Assembly (NCBI GenBank): GCA_002389465.1
Contig: DGOT01000302.1
Coordinates: 1-6,238, forward strand
DNA: 6,238 bases
Direction of reading: 5' to 3'
Source of the DNA: Bacteroidales bacterium UBA4459
GTDB lineage: Bacteria > Bacteroidota > Bacteroidia > Bacteroidales > F082
Under the pieces are notes generated by a model, which was given only the letters and a program-made list of their open reading frames with translations, did not search any database and had not been told where the DNA came from. The position numbers and the translations under genes are program-made. Shown in pieces: positions 1-6,238 of the stretch. Every line of letters begins with the position of its first letter. Within the stretch, counting starts at the first letter, position 1.

Positions 1-1584
1 TTCCGCAATTTGCATAATATCTTTTTCCAATACCACAAAATCGGCCGCTTTTCCTGCTTCAATACTTCCTTTATATTCTTCTTCAAAACTTCCTTTTGCC
101 GGCCATATCGTTATCGATCGCAGAGCTTCTTCCCTATTCAGGGCATTCTCCATTTGAAAACCACCTTCAGGCCAGCCTTCCATATCTTTTCGGGCTACAG
201 CTGCATAAAAGGTGTGCAATGGTTCAATCCCTTCCACCGGAAAGTCGGTACCATTGATCACCCAACCGTTTTGCCGCAATAAATCCTGATAAGCATAAGC
301 CGTTTTTACCCGTTCTTCCCCCAGACGTTCATCAGCCCAGTACATGTCGCTGGTACAGTGTGTTGTTTGTATGGACGGGATAATGCTGTAATCTTTAAAA
401 TAATGCATGTCTGCCGGATGCACAATCTGAGCATGTTCCACACGCCAGCGTCTGTCATTTGGCCTTGCCAGAAACTGTGCGTATGTTCTAAGCATTATTC
501 GGTTGCCCGAGTCGCCAATCGCGTGTGTATTCACCTGGTATCCTGCATCGTACGCCCGACTACACATGTCATGATAATACAATTCGGGGTTCAACTGCAA
601 ACCAAAATTATCAGGATCGTCCGAATAGGGTTGTAACAAAAGAGCGCCTCGCGATCCGAGGGCTCCGTCAATGTATAGTTTTACAGAGCTGACGGTAAGT
701 TTTCCCGTAAAATACGGACCATTTTTGTAAAAATGTTCAAAATTTTCCTCTGTCGGACTGAGCATGGCATAAACCCTGATATGCAAAGCGCCAGCCTTCT
801 GCAGCGAGTCGATGAGCAGAATATCCTGTTTATTAAGACCGGCATCGGTTACTGTTGTCAAGCCCACAGCAAAGCAATCTTTTTCCGCCTTTTGCAATGC
901 TTTCACCTTTTGTTCCATTGAAGGTTGTGGTATTACTTTTTCGATCAGATCCATAGCATTGTCAATGAAAACACCTGTGAGCTTTCCGTTTTCTTTCACT
1001 ATGTCGCCACCATCAGCATTAGATTCAACTGTTACGCCGGCTCTTTTTATAGCCTCCGAATTGGCGATGAGCGCATGACCATCAATACGGCGCAACACAA
1101 CCGGCTGATCAGGGAAAGCTTCATTCAACTTTTCGTTTGTCGGAAACTGCTGCACCTGCCAGTCATTCTGGTCCCACCCTCTGCCTAAAATCCATGCGCC
1201 ATCATACTGTTGCTGATGCTGTTTTACCCGCTCTATCACTTCTTCAAATGATGTAGTTCCGACAAGTTCCGCGTACATTGTTTTCGATAAACCGTATCCC
1301 AGAAAATGGCTGTGGCCATCATTAAAGCCGGGATAGATAATCTTCCCTTCGGCATCAACAACCCTGCGGGATGTATATTTATTAATGATCTTTTCATTTG
1401 TTCCTACAGCCACGAATTTTCCGTCTTTTACAGCAAATGCTTCCGCGGTATCAAAATTGTCGTTAACAGTATAAACCAGGGCGTTGGTTACGATCAAGTC
1501 AGTTTTTTGCTTTGTCTGTGCACACGAGGTCATCATAGCTGCTAATATAAATAATGTGATGATTTTGTTCAGTTTAAGTCTCAT
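1..1584 (-). CDS. Exported lipoprotein metal-dependent amidohydrolase, YtcJ-like (C-terminus cut by window edge)
   Basis: The frame is open from an ATG at 1584 to the window edge: 528 codons without a stop, so probably only a short C-terminal piece is missing (relatives are about 530-570 residues). Residues 1-20 form a lipoprotein signal (basic start, hydrophobic stretch) ending in MMTSC with lipidated Cys21, so the enzyme should sit on a membrane outside the cytoplasm. Amidohydrolase-3 signatures follow in order: the HSH metal motif (His91, His93) in NDGHSHF; GRGWDQNDW (134-142); VKLYIDGALGSRGA, with Lys302 as the likely metal-bridging lysine; NTHAIGD (His354); VEHAQIVHP (His384); and NGTDFPVEG with Asp447 as the likely catalytic aspartate. 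Family members hydrolyse C-N bonds in amides or N-substituted formamides, but most substrates are unknown, as here. The start lies 22 bases after the ATPase stop with no terminator between, so it is probably the last visible gene of the importer operon. Confidence 0.9.
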   Translation of the reverse strand, partial: MRLKLNKIITLFILAAMMTSCAQTKQKTDLIVTNALVYTVNDNFDTAEAFAVKDGKFVAVGTNEKIINKYTSRRVVDAEGKIIYPGFNDGHSHFLGYGLSKTMYAELVGTTSFEEVIERVKQHQQQYDGAWILGRGWDQNDWQVQQFPTNEKLNEAFPDQPVVLRRIDGHALIANSEAIKRAGVTVESNADGGDIVKENGKLTGVFIDNAMDLIEKVIPQPSMEQKVKALQKAEKDCFAVGLTTVTDAGLNKQDILLIDSLQKAGALHIRVYAMLSPTEENFEHFYKNGPYFTGKLTVSSVKLYIDGALGSRGALLLQPYSDDPDNFGLQLNPELYYHDMCSRAYDAGYQVNTHAIGDSGNRIMLRTYAQFLARPNDRRWRVEHAQIVHPADMHYFKDYSIIPSIQTTHCTSDMYWADERLGEERVKTAYAYQDLLRQNGWVINGTDFPVEGIEPLHTFYAAVARKDMEGWPEGGFQMENALNREEALRSITIWPAKGSFEEEYKGSIEAGKAADFVVLEKDIMQIAE

Positions 1585-1606
1585 TGATTTATTTTTTTAT
1601 GTTGAA

Positions 1607-2392
1607 TTATAACTTCTTTTCAAAGATCATTTTTTCCTTGTTCAGGACAATATTGCTTTTGTCGAAAAACCGGTTTATCGTTCCGTTTTGCAGCAAATCA
1701 TCCGGTGTTCCTTCAGCTGTTTCCGCATGCGTCCCCAGTAGCCAAAGCCTATCTGCGAAGCGGACAGCAGCTTCCAGATCATGTGTAGCCATAATTATTC
1801 CTTTACCGTGCACATGACTGAGCGTTAACAGCAGTTCCATAATCTCGATTTTGCTGGGCGCGTCCACATAGGCCACAGGTTCGTCCAGCAGGATTAACGG
1901 TGTTTGCTGGGCAATTGCCCTGGCGATCATCACCTTCTGCCTTTCGCCGTCACTTAGCTGATGAACATACCGGTTCATGAAATCTATCATTCCAACTAAA
2001 CTTACGGCTTCTTCCACCAAATTTTTATCATCTTCGGTCAAGCGCCCGGCTATTCCCGTGTAAGGGTATCTTCCGGTGGCTACGATATCGAACACCGTCA
2101 GGAAAGATTCATCCAATTTGTCGGTTAACACGACCGTTACTTCCCTGGCTAACTCTTTCACCGACAGAGATTCCAGTAGGTTGTTCCCGTAAAACACTTC
2201 CCCTGCCAATGCTTTCTGATATCCCAACAAGGTCCTCAGCAACGTAGATTTCCCGGCTCCATTCGGCCCCAGAACGGCAGCAAACTGCCCGTTAAGAATC
2301 TCAAAGTTTAAATTGCTGTGCAAGATGACGGTTTTACCCCTCTTTCCTCTGAAGCCGGTTTCCAGTCCTTTTATTTTCAGTAACGCGTTCAT
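1607..2392 (-). CDS. ABC transporter ATP-binding protein, FecE/FhuC/BtuD type
   Basis: This 261-residue protein is the cytoplasmic ATPase that powers the adjacent FecCD-type permease. Visible motifs are Walker A GPNGAGKST (42-50), the signature LSDGERQ (146-152), Walker B LILLDEP (166-172, Asp170 and catalytic Glu171), a D-loop around 176-179 and the switch histidine His204 in MATHD. The GRYPYTG segment (107-113) is typical of the siderophore/heme/cobalamin import class. The usual Q-loop glutamine is absent: aligned on the TV and GRYP landmarks of FhuC, that position is Thr90 followed by Asp91 in VVLTDK. The ATG overlaps the permease stop as ATGA (2389-2392), which implies translational coupling and equal supply of the two subunits. 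Length is normal for the family. The class is secure; the substrate (iron chelate, heme or corrinoid) cannot be decided from this subunit. Confidence 0.95.
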   Translation of the reverse strand: MNALLKIKGLETGFRGKRGKTVILHSNLNFEILNGQFAAVLGPNGAGKSTLLRTLLGYQKALAGEVFYGNNLLESLSVKELAREVTVVLTDKLDESFLTVFDIVATGRYPYTGIAGRLTEDDKNLVEEAVSLVGMIDFMNRYVHQLSDGERQKVMIARAIAQQTPLILLDEPVAYVDAPSKIEIMELLLTLSHVHGKGIIMATHDLEAAVRFADRLWLLGTHAETAEGTPDDLLQNGTINRFFDKSNIVLNKEKMIFEKKL

Positions 2393-3429
2393 GCTTTTTT
2401 CACTTTTCCACGTTTTACAATCACCCAGATCACTACCGGAGCCCCAATTAGCGAGGTTACAGCATTTATGGGTAGCGATGTGTCGTAACCAGGTAACCTG
2501 GCTACCAGATTACATGCCAGTGTTAACGAAGTCCCCATAATAATGACCGCCGGAATTAATATACCGTGTGACGAGGTCTTAAAGAAATTACGCGCCAGGT
2601 GGGGTACTGCCAGTCCGACAAAAGCAATGGGACCCGTAAATACCGTCCCCAATGCTATAAGCAACCCAGCCAGGATAATCAGTATATTCTGTGCAACTTT
2701 TACATTAATTCCCGAATTCCTGGCATAAGCAACTCCCAGAAGAAGAGCATTCAAACTTTTGCTGTATAATAGAACAGCAGCTGTTACTGCCAGAGAGGTG
2801 AGCAGCAGAAAGACCGCTTGCATATTGTTTGTATTGGAGAAACTTCCCAGCCCCCACAGAATATAGGCATGGAGCTCTTCATCCCGGCTGAAAAACTGGA
2901 TTACGCCAACAACCGCCGACACAGCATATCCGATCATAATACCGATGATCAGGATTGTTACAGCATTACTAATACGCTGAGCCACAAAGATAATAATCAG
3001 AAGCACCAGCAAAGAGCCTGTAACAGCTGCGAGCACCAACGGAATATCGAAGAGTAAATACGACTGGTTAAGCATTTCAAGGCCAATTAAACTCCCTGCC
3101 GAAACCACAACAGCTACCCCCAGGCTGGCACCGGAACTGATGCCCAACACCGATGGACCTGCCAGCGGATTGCGGAAAACCGTTTGCAAAACCAATCCGG
3201 CTACACTTAAAGCCATGCCTACCGCCAAAGCTGTTACCGCCTGCGGCAATCTGTAATCTAGGATAATCACTTCGTAGACCTTATTTTTCCCGGAACTTCC
3301 CAACAGTACAGCCAACACGTCTTTCCAGGCAATCAGCACGGAACCATACCACAGGTTAGCCAGAAACAATACCGCTGCCAGCACTAAAAAAATAAGAAAC
3401 CAAATACCTGAATTACCCCGTTTATACAT
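2389..3429 (-). CDS. FecCD/BtuC-family ABC importer permease
   Basis: This 346-residue, very hydrophobic inner-membrane protein is the translocation subunit of a type II ABC importer; family members normally span the membrane about ten times and work as dimers. Hallmarks in order: a first membrane helix at about 9-28; RLPQ (60-63); a GLVLQ...FRNPLAGPSVLGISSGA block (78-101); WGLGSFS (192-198); GPIAFVGLAVPHLAR (266-280), next to the ATPase-coupling region; and LPINAVTSLIGAPVVIW (319-335). The C-terminus is basic (KRGKVKKA), as expected for a cytoplasmic tail. The ATG at 3429 lies 22 bases after the binding-protein stop with no Shine-Dalgarno sequence, and the stop overlaps the ATPase start by four bases. 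Homologues carry iron-siderophores, heme or vitamin B12. Nothing in the sequence separates these options. Confidence 0.95.
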   Translation of the reverse strand: MYKRGNSGIWFLIFLVLAAVLFLANLWYGSVLIAWKDVLAVLLGSSGKNKVYEVIILDYRLPQAVTALAVGMALSVAGLVLQTVFRNPLAGPSVLGISSGASLGVAVVVSAGSLIGLEMLNQSYLLFDIPLVLAAVTGSLLVLLIIIFVAQRISNAVTILIIGIMIGYAVSAVVGVIQFFSRDEELHAYILWGLGSFSNTNNMQAVFLLLTSLAVTAAVLLYSKSLNALLLGVAYARNSGINVKVAQNILIILAGLLIALGTVFTGPIAFVGLAVPHLARNFFKTSSHGILIPAVIIMGTSLTLACNLVARLPGYDTSLPINAVTSLIGAPVVIWVIVKRGKVKKA

Positions 3430-3451
3430 ACGCCCGTATCTTGCGCTAAAA

Positions 3452-4609
3452 TTACTTTAAAATATGATAGTATTTCGGCTGATAGCCAGGCAAAATTTCG
3501 GGATGGAAGGCAAAGATCAAATCGGCCAGCAACAGATGAGGTTCCAGCGAACTTTGCTCAAAATATGCTGTCTTCCGGGCATCACACCAAATAACATGCT
3601 TGTTATGAAACGCCTTAAAATTCTCATATAAACTGTTTTCTTCGGCTAAAGCCTCATAAGATGACTGATCGCCATAGGAACCTACAATGCGCCAGAAGTC
3701 GGCCTCGTGTGCTTTACTGTAAACCACTTCATAATCGAGCGGAAAACTGCCTGTATGCGAATCTTCTTTCCACAGATAATCAGCCCCTGCATCGCTAAAT
3801 AAAGCTGCTATGTAACTTTTACCTCCAGGCACATACCATTGACCATTAAAATACTTATCGGAAAAAACCGTCGGCTTCGAGGTCACCCCACTAGTGAGTG
3901 ATCGATAATAAACATATTGTCGTTCAATATCTCTAAACAGGCTGTCAGCGCGGGCATACCCATCGAAAAATGCAGCTGTAAATTTAATCCATTCCGCCCT
4001 GCCCAAGAGTGTGTTCTCATGATAATCATAAAATGGAATTAAAGGAATGCCTGTTGCTTTCAACAGATGGTTCGCCGTAAATTTATAAGGTGAATAAAAG
4101 ATATAATCGGGTTGCAGCGACATGATTTTTTCGATAAAATAATGATTGTTAGCACCCAGTTCAATGATTTCTCCTTTTTTCAGCTTTTCTTTTATATGCT
4201 TGTTGTTGATGTACTTACTTTCGGTAATGCCTGTCACATGACCCAATAGCAACAGTTTGTCAAATGCATTTAACTGTGTTGCCGAAAATACCGCTGTTCG
4301 GTTAGAATTTATCTTGACAACGTTTTGGGCATCACTCATATTGTATGCTGCCAGCACGGAGCTGTCAGTAATATAAAAGGTGGCAATAATAGTTTCGGGC
4401 AATTCCGGATGATATACGACAAGCTTTCTGACCTGTTCTGCCTCATACAGGTCAAACCCTTTGGCATATTTAACTTTGGAAACCAGAAGGGAGTCAGGTA
4501 TAGCTTCAAATATTGATGCGATTCCGGGCCTGTTTTGTTTTGGATTACACGAAAAGATGCTCAATAGAGCAACTGCCAACAAGAAGTATATAATGCGCTG
4601 ATATACCAT
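3452..4609 (-). CDS. ABC importer substrate-binding lipoprotein, FecB/BtuF-like
   Basis: This should be the periplasmic binding protein that hands ligand to the neighbouring permease. I start it at the ATG at 4609 (385 residues), because from there a clean lipoprotein signal appears: MVYQRII, hydrophobic residues to 19, and lipidated Cys21 in LLSIFSC. It also leaves a 10-base gap after the upstream gene. An in-frame ATG at 4675 would add 22 residues and bury the signal inside the upstream gene. The mature protein resembles the two-lobed class III binding proteins: a first lobe with DKLLLLGHVTGI (118-128) and MSLQPDYIFYSPY (163-175), a LGRAEWIKF segment (202-210) before the linker helix, a second lobe from about 245 (KPTVFSDKYFNGQWYVPGG), and a tail with LLLADLIFAFHPEILPGY, a pattern I associate with Bacteroidota members. 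I cannot assign the paired glutamates that dock to the permease in BtuF or FhuD, nor the ligand. Confidence 0.9.
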   Translation of the reverse strand: MVYQRIIYFLLAVALLSIFSCNPKQNRPGIASIFEAIPDSLLVSKVKYAKGFDLYEAEQVRKLVVYHPELPETIIATFYITDSSVLAAYNMSDAQNVVKINSNRTAVFSATQLNAFDKLLLLGHVTGITESKYINNKHIKEKLKKGEIIELGANNHYFIEKIMSLQPDYIFYSPYKFTANHLLKATGIPLIPFYDYHENTLLGRAEWIKFTAAFFDGYARADSLFRDIERQYVYYRSLTSGVTSKPTVFSDKYFNGQWYVPGGKSYIAALFSDAGADYLWKEDSHTGSFPLDYEVVYSKAHEADFWRIVGSYGDQSSYEALAEENSLYENFKAFHNKHVIWCDARKTAYFEQSSLEPHLLLADLIFAFHPEILPGYQPKYYHILK

Positions 4610-4619
4610 CTTATATATT

Positions 4620-5009
4620 TTAATCAACCGAAAGATCATCACGTTCCAATAAGAGAATGGAATGCTGCGGTACAATGAAATACTTTTCGTTGTTATACTG
4701 AATTTCGACAGCGCCTTTTTTCAGGAAAATGGCCATATCCCCAACACGGGCTTGTAATGGAATATAATTGATCACTTCGTCCTTATTTTTATGTTTCCAA
4801 GGTTCATCTATTTCGTCTGTTGGTGACGGAATAGGATATCCCGGACCGGTTTTTACTACATAACCGCTTTGAATTTCCTCTTTTTCCTTATATCCCGGTG
4901 GTAGTAAGAGCCCTCCCCTGGTTTTATGCTTTTCAGTTTTCGGTTTTATCAGCACCCTGTCGCCAACAACAATGAGCTTATCGACAGGATTTGTTTTGGA
5001 TTCGGTCAT
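4620..5009 (-). CDS. GroES-like (Cpn10 family) co-chaperone, enlarged
   Basis: This 129-residue protein has no signal peptide and should be cytoplasmic. It aligns with GroES: VGDRVLIKPK (15-24) matches the first strand; a mobile-loop region (about 24-47) contains RGGLLLP, whose Leu34-Leu36 correspond to the hydrophobic tripeptide by which GroES grips GroEL; then SGYVVKTGPG (48-57), VGDMAIFLKKG (89-99) and a final PQHSILLLE strand (114-122). It is some 30 residues longer than GroES, mainly from a polar insert at about 58-83 and short ends. No groEL adjoins it, so it looks like a second, stand-alone Cpn10 paralogue; whether it caps GroEL is unknown. I chose the ATG at 5009 over the in-frame ATG at 5051, because the longer form would be encoded across the likely promoter and adds residues with no GroES counterpart. 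It is the first gene of the minus-strand operon, 10 bases before the binding protein. Confidence 0.85.
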   Translation of the reverse strand: MTESKTNPVDKLIVVGDRVLIKPKTEKHKTRGGLLLPPGYKEKEEIQSGYVVKTGPGYPIPSPTDEIDEPWKHKNKDEVINYIPLQARVGDMAIFLKKGAVEIQYNNEKYFIVPQHSILLLERDDLSVD

Positions 5010-5028
5010 TTGAACATCATTTATAATA

Positions 5029-5036
5029 CAAAAATA
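5029..5036 (-). promoter_or_regulatory. Predicted -7 element for the minus-strand operon
   Basis: On the minus strand this reads TATTTTTG, a perfect match to the Bacteroidota sigma-ABfr -7 consensus TAnnTTTG. It lies 19 bases ahead of the chosen GroES-like start at 5009, giving a short leader. The -33 element is weak: a TTTG (plus-strand caaa, 5051-5054) is 14 bases away, shorter than the usual spacing of about 17-20. The match is seen directly; promoter function is inferred from position. Confidence 0.5.
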
Positions 5037-5039
5037 AGG

Positions 5040-5047
5040 TAAATTTG
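5040..5047 (+). promoter_or_regulatory. Predicted -7 element for the small membrane protein and mutL
   Basis: The plus strand reads TAAATTTG, a perfect match to TAnnTTTG, 22 bases before the ATG at 5070. No well-spaced -33 TTTG is visible: the nearest, at 5009-5012, is 27 bases upstream, which is too far. The element is three bases from the opposing -7 element at 5029-5036, so the two could not be occupied by polymerase at the same time. Function is inferred from motif and position only. Confidence 0.45.
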
Positions 5048-5069
5048 CCACAAATAAAGTTCAATTATT

Positions 5070-5384
5070 ATGCGTTTTGTAACGTTCAGAACACCTAAGC
5101 CAAAGCAGTTCAGCTACAAACCCCGTTATTATGACGAGGATAAAGAAGCCCTTGAAAAGCGAAAAGCAGAACTGGGATACGATTCCAGTTTATCACACCG
5201 GGAGTCGCTGAAGTTTCAAATGTCGAAAAAATGGAGAAAAGGTGGTAGAGACGATTATGGCAGAAGCAACTTATCAAAAATAATCTCTTATACCTTTATA
5301 GTAGCTTTCATTGTCGGCGGAATATACATGATCTTCTTTACCGACTTCATCGAAAAATTACTGGCCCTGTTTGGCATAAGATAA
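5070..5384 (+). CDS. Uncharacterised small membrane protein preceding mutL
   Basis: This 104-residue protein has no function I recognise; similar small proteins are, to my recollection, found ahead of mutL in other Bacteroidota. The N-terminal two thirds (1-69) is highly charged and basic, with a tyrosine-rich FSYKPRYYDEDKEALEKRK segment (14-32) that may begin a helix, and a KKWRKGGRDDYGR stretch (53-65). One membrane helix follows (about 71-90, IISYTFIVAFIVGGIYMIFF), then a short amphipathic tail ending FGIR. With positive charge before the helix, the N-terminal domain should face the cytoplasm, making it a tail-anchored-like inner-membrane protein. There is no signal peptide or lipobox. The start at 5070 is the first ATG after a plausible -7 element. 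The stop is 15 bases before mutL, so the two genes are probably co-transcribed. Co-transcription does not by itself show a role in repair. Confidence 0.8.
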   Translation: MRFVTFRTPKPKQFSYKPRYYDEDKEALEKRKAELGYDSSLSHRESLKFQMSKKWRKGGRDDYGRSNLSKIISYTFIVAFIVGGIYMIFFTDFIEKLLALFGIR

Positions 5385-5399
5385 ATAAGAAAATTTCAG

Positions 5400-6238
5400 A
5401 TGTCGAATTTCATCAAATTACTTCCCGATTCGGTAGCCAACCAGATTGCTGCAGGAGAAGTCATCCAGCGTCCTGCTTCAGCGGTTAAAGAAATGCTGGA
5501 AAATGCTGTTGATGCCGGCGCTACTGAAATTGAGCTGATCATCAAAGATGCAGGAAAGACGCTGATACAGGTGATTGATAATGGTTGCGGCATGTCGGCA
5601 ATAGATGCCCGGATGTGTTTTGAACGTCATGCCACATCAAAAATCAGTAATGCCGACGACCTGTTTGCCATACGAACCATGGGATTCCGTGGCGAAGCAC
5701 TGGCATCAATTGCAGCTATTGCACAGGTGGAGATGAAAACCAGACCCCCGGAAAATGAACTGGGCTCCTGCCTGAAAATAGAAGGTTCAAAAGTTATTTC
5801 GCAGGATCCCTGCCAATGCAGCCCGGGAACTAATATTTTGGTGAAAAACCTCTTCTTCAATGTACCGGCACGGAGAAACTTCCTGAAATCGAATACAGCA
5901 GAAACCCGTCATATTATCGAAGAATTTATCAGAGTAGCCGCCATGCACCCCACCGTTGCCTTTACGATGATGCACAACAACAAAACCGTTTTTAAACTTA
6001 CTAAAGGGGGCTTAAAAGCCCGTATTGTCGGCATTTACGGCAGTAGCTATAACCAGAAACTGTTACCTGTCGAACAAAAAACAGAAATGTTAAGCATCAA
6101 AGGGTTTATCGGAAAACCCGAGTACGCAAGGAAAACCAGGGGCGAGCAGTATTTTTTCGTCAACAAACGGTTCATCAAACATGCTTATTTACACCATGCT
6201 GTAGCCAATGCATACTCAGAACTGATCCCTACCGACTC
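5400..6238 (+). CDS. mutL: DNA mismatch repair protein MutL (N-terminal part, runs off the right edge)
   Basis: MutL is the GHKL-family ATPase that links MutS mismatch recognition to strand removal. The ATG at 5400 follows the upstream stop by 15 bases, and 279 complete codons are present, roughly the whole ATPase half; the C-terminal dimerisation domain lies outside the window. Visible motifs are LLPDSVANQIAAGEVIQRPAS (7-27); KEMLENAVDAGA (30-41), with the catalytic base Glu31 and Mg-binding Asn35 matching E. coli Glu29 and Asn33; DNGCGM (60-65), with Asp60 contacting adenine; RHATSK (76-81); TMGFRGEAL (93-101); and SPGT followed by LFFNVPARRNFLK (141-163). Transducer-domain features follow, including FFVNKRFIKH near 260. 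No frameshift or missing key residue is seen. Whether it carries the C-terminal endonuclease motif, expected in bacteria without MutH, cannot be judged here. Confidence 0.97.
   Translation, partial: MSNFIKLLPDSVANQIAAGEVIQRPASAVKEMLENAVDAGATEIELIIKDAGKTLIQVIDNGCGMSAIDARMCFERHATSKISNADDLFAIRTMGFRGEALASIAAIAQVEMKTRPPENELGSCLKIEGSKVISQDPCQCSPGTNILVKNLFFNVPARRNFLKSNTAETRHIIEEFIRVAAMHPTVAFTMMHNNKTVFKLTKGGLKARIVGIYGSSYNQKLLPVEQKTEMLSIKGFIGKPEYARKTRGEQYFFVNKRFIKHAYLHHAVANAYSELIPTD

Noticed and set aside
1585..1606. Possible terminator between the ATPase and amidohydrolase genes, because of the A/T runs.
   Set aside because: There is no inverted repeat; the A-rich stretch just ahead of the ATG is typical of Bacteroidota translation starts.
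10..1817. Several plus-strand open frames of about 60-90 codons.
   Set aside because: They lie antisense to the amidohydrolase and the ATPase gene, show no protein-like motifs, and are explained as shadows of the real minus-strand frames.
2313..4516. Plus-strand open frames opposite the ATPase, permease and binding-protein genes.
   Set aside because: Their translations are low-complexity or motif-free, and the opposite strand carries well-recognised full-length genes.
4610..4675. Longer N-terminus for the binding protein, starting at an in-frame ATG at 4675.
   Set aside because: It would overlap the GroES-like gene by 56 bases and place 22 extra residues before an otherwise perfect lipoprotein signal; the ATG at 4609 fits better.
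5010..5051. Longer N-terminus for the GroES-like protein, starting at an in-frame ATG at 5051.
   Set aside because: The extra 14 residues have no GroES counterpart and would be encoded over the predicted -7 element; the ATG at 5009 is preferred.
5396..5975. Minus-strand open frames of 60-80 codons under mutL.
   Set aside because: They are antisense to conserved MutL motifs and have no recognisable features of their own.
1..6238. Possible undescribed defence, mobile or RNA-based system.
   Set aside because: No direct-repeat arrays, transposase, integrase, toxin-antitoxin pair, structured RNA or unexplained long non-coding stretch was seen; genes are tightly packed and mostly of recognisable families.

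Overview
The window reads as a stretch of chromosome from a member of the Bacteroidota, most likely Bacteroidales or a close relative. The reasons are: exported proteins with Bacteroidota-style lipoprotein signals; no Shine-Dalgarno sequences ahead of starts; two perfect matches to the Bacteroidota -7 promoter element TAnnTTTG in the only divergent intergenic gap; and protein types (an enlarged GroES-like protein, a FecB-type lipoprotein, a small membrane protein before mutL) that resemble those of this phylum. No RNA gene, mobile element, CRISPR array or long repeat is visible. The window is almost entirely coding, with gaps of 10 to 60 bases.

Left of about 5010, five genes run on the minus strand and are packed like one operon. 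In transcription order they are: a GroES-like co-chaperone (5009 to 4620); an ABC substrate-binding lipoprotein (4609 to 3452); a FecCD/BtuC-family permease (3429 to 2389); its ATPase (2392 to 1607, start overlapping the permease stop by four bases); and a metal-dependent amidohydrolase with a lipoprotein signal (1584 to the left edge, cut just before its C-terminus). The middle three form a complete importer of the iron-siderophore/heme/cobalamin class. The substrate cannot be read from the sequence, and no TonB-dependent receptor lies in the window.

Right of 5070, two genes run on the plus strand: an uncharacterised 104-residue protein with one C-terminal membrane helix and, 15 bases later, the N-terminal half of mutL (DNA mismatch repair), which runs off the right edge.

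Both gene sets appear to be driven from the 60-base gap 5010-5069, where two outward-facing -7 elements lie only three bases apart. This is mostly ordinary core genome. The points worth checking are the overlapping divergent promoters, the linkage of a lipoprotein amidohydrolase and a GroES-like protein to the metal-chelate importer, and the small membrane protein in front of mutL. I found no convincing undescribed system.
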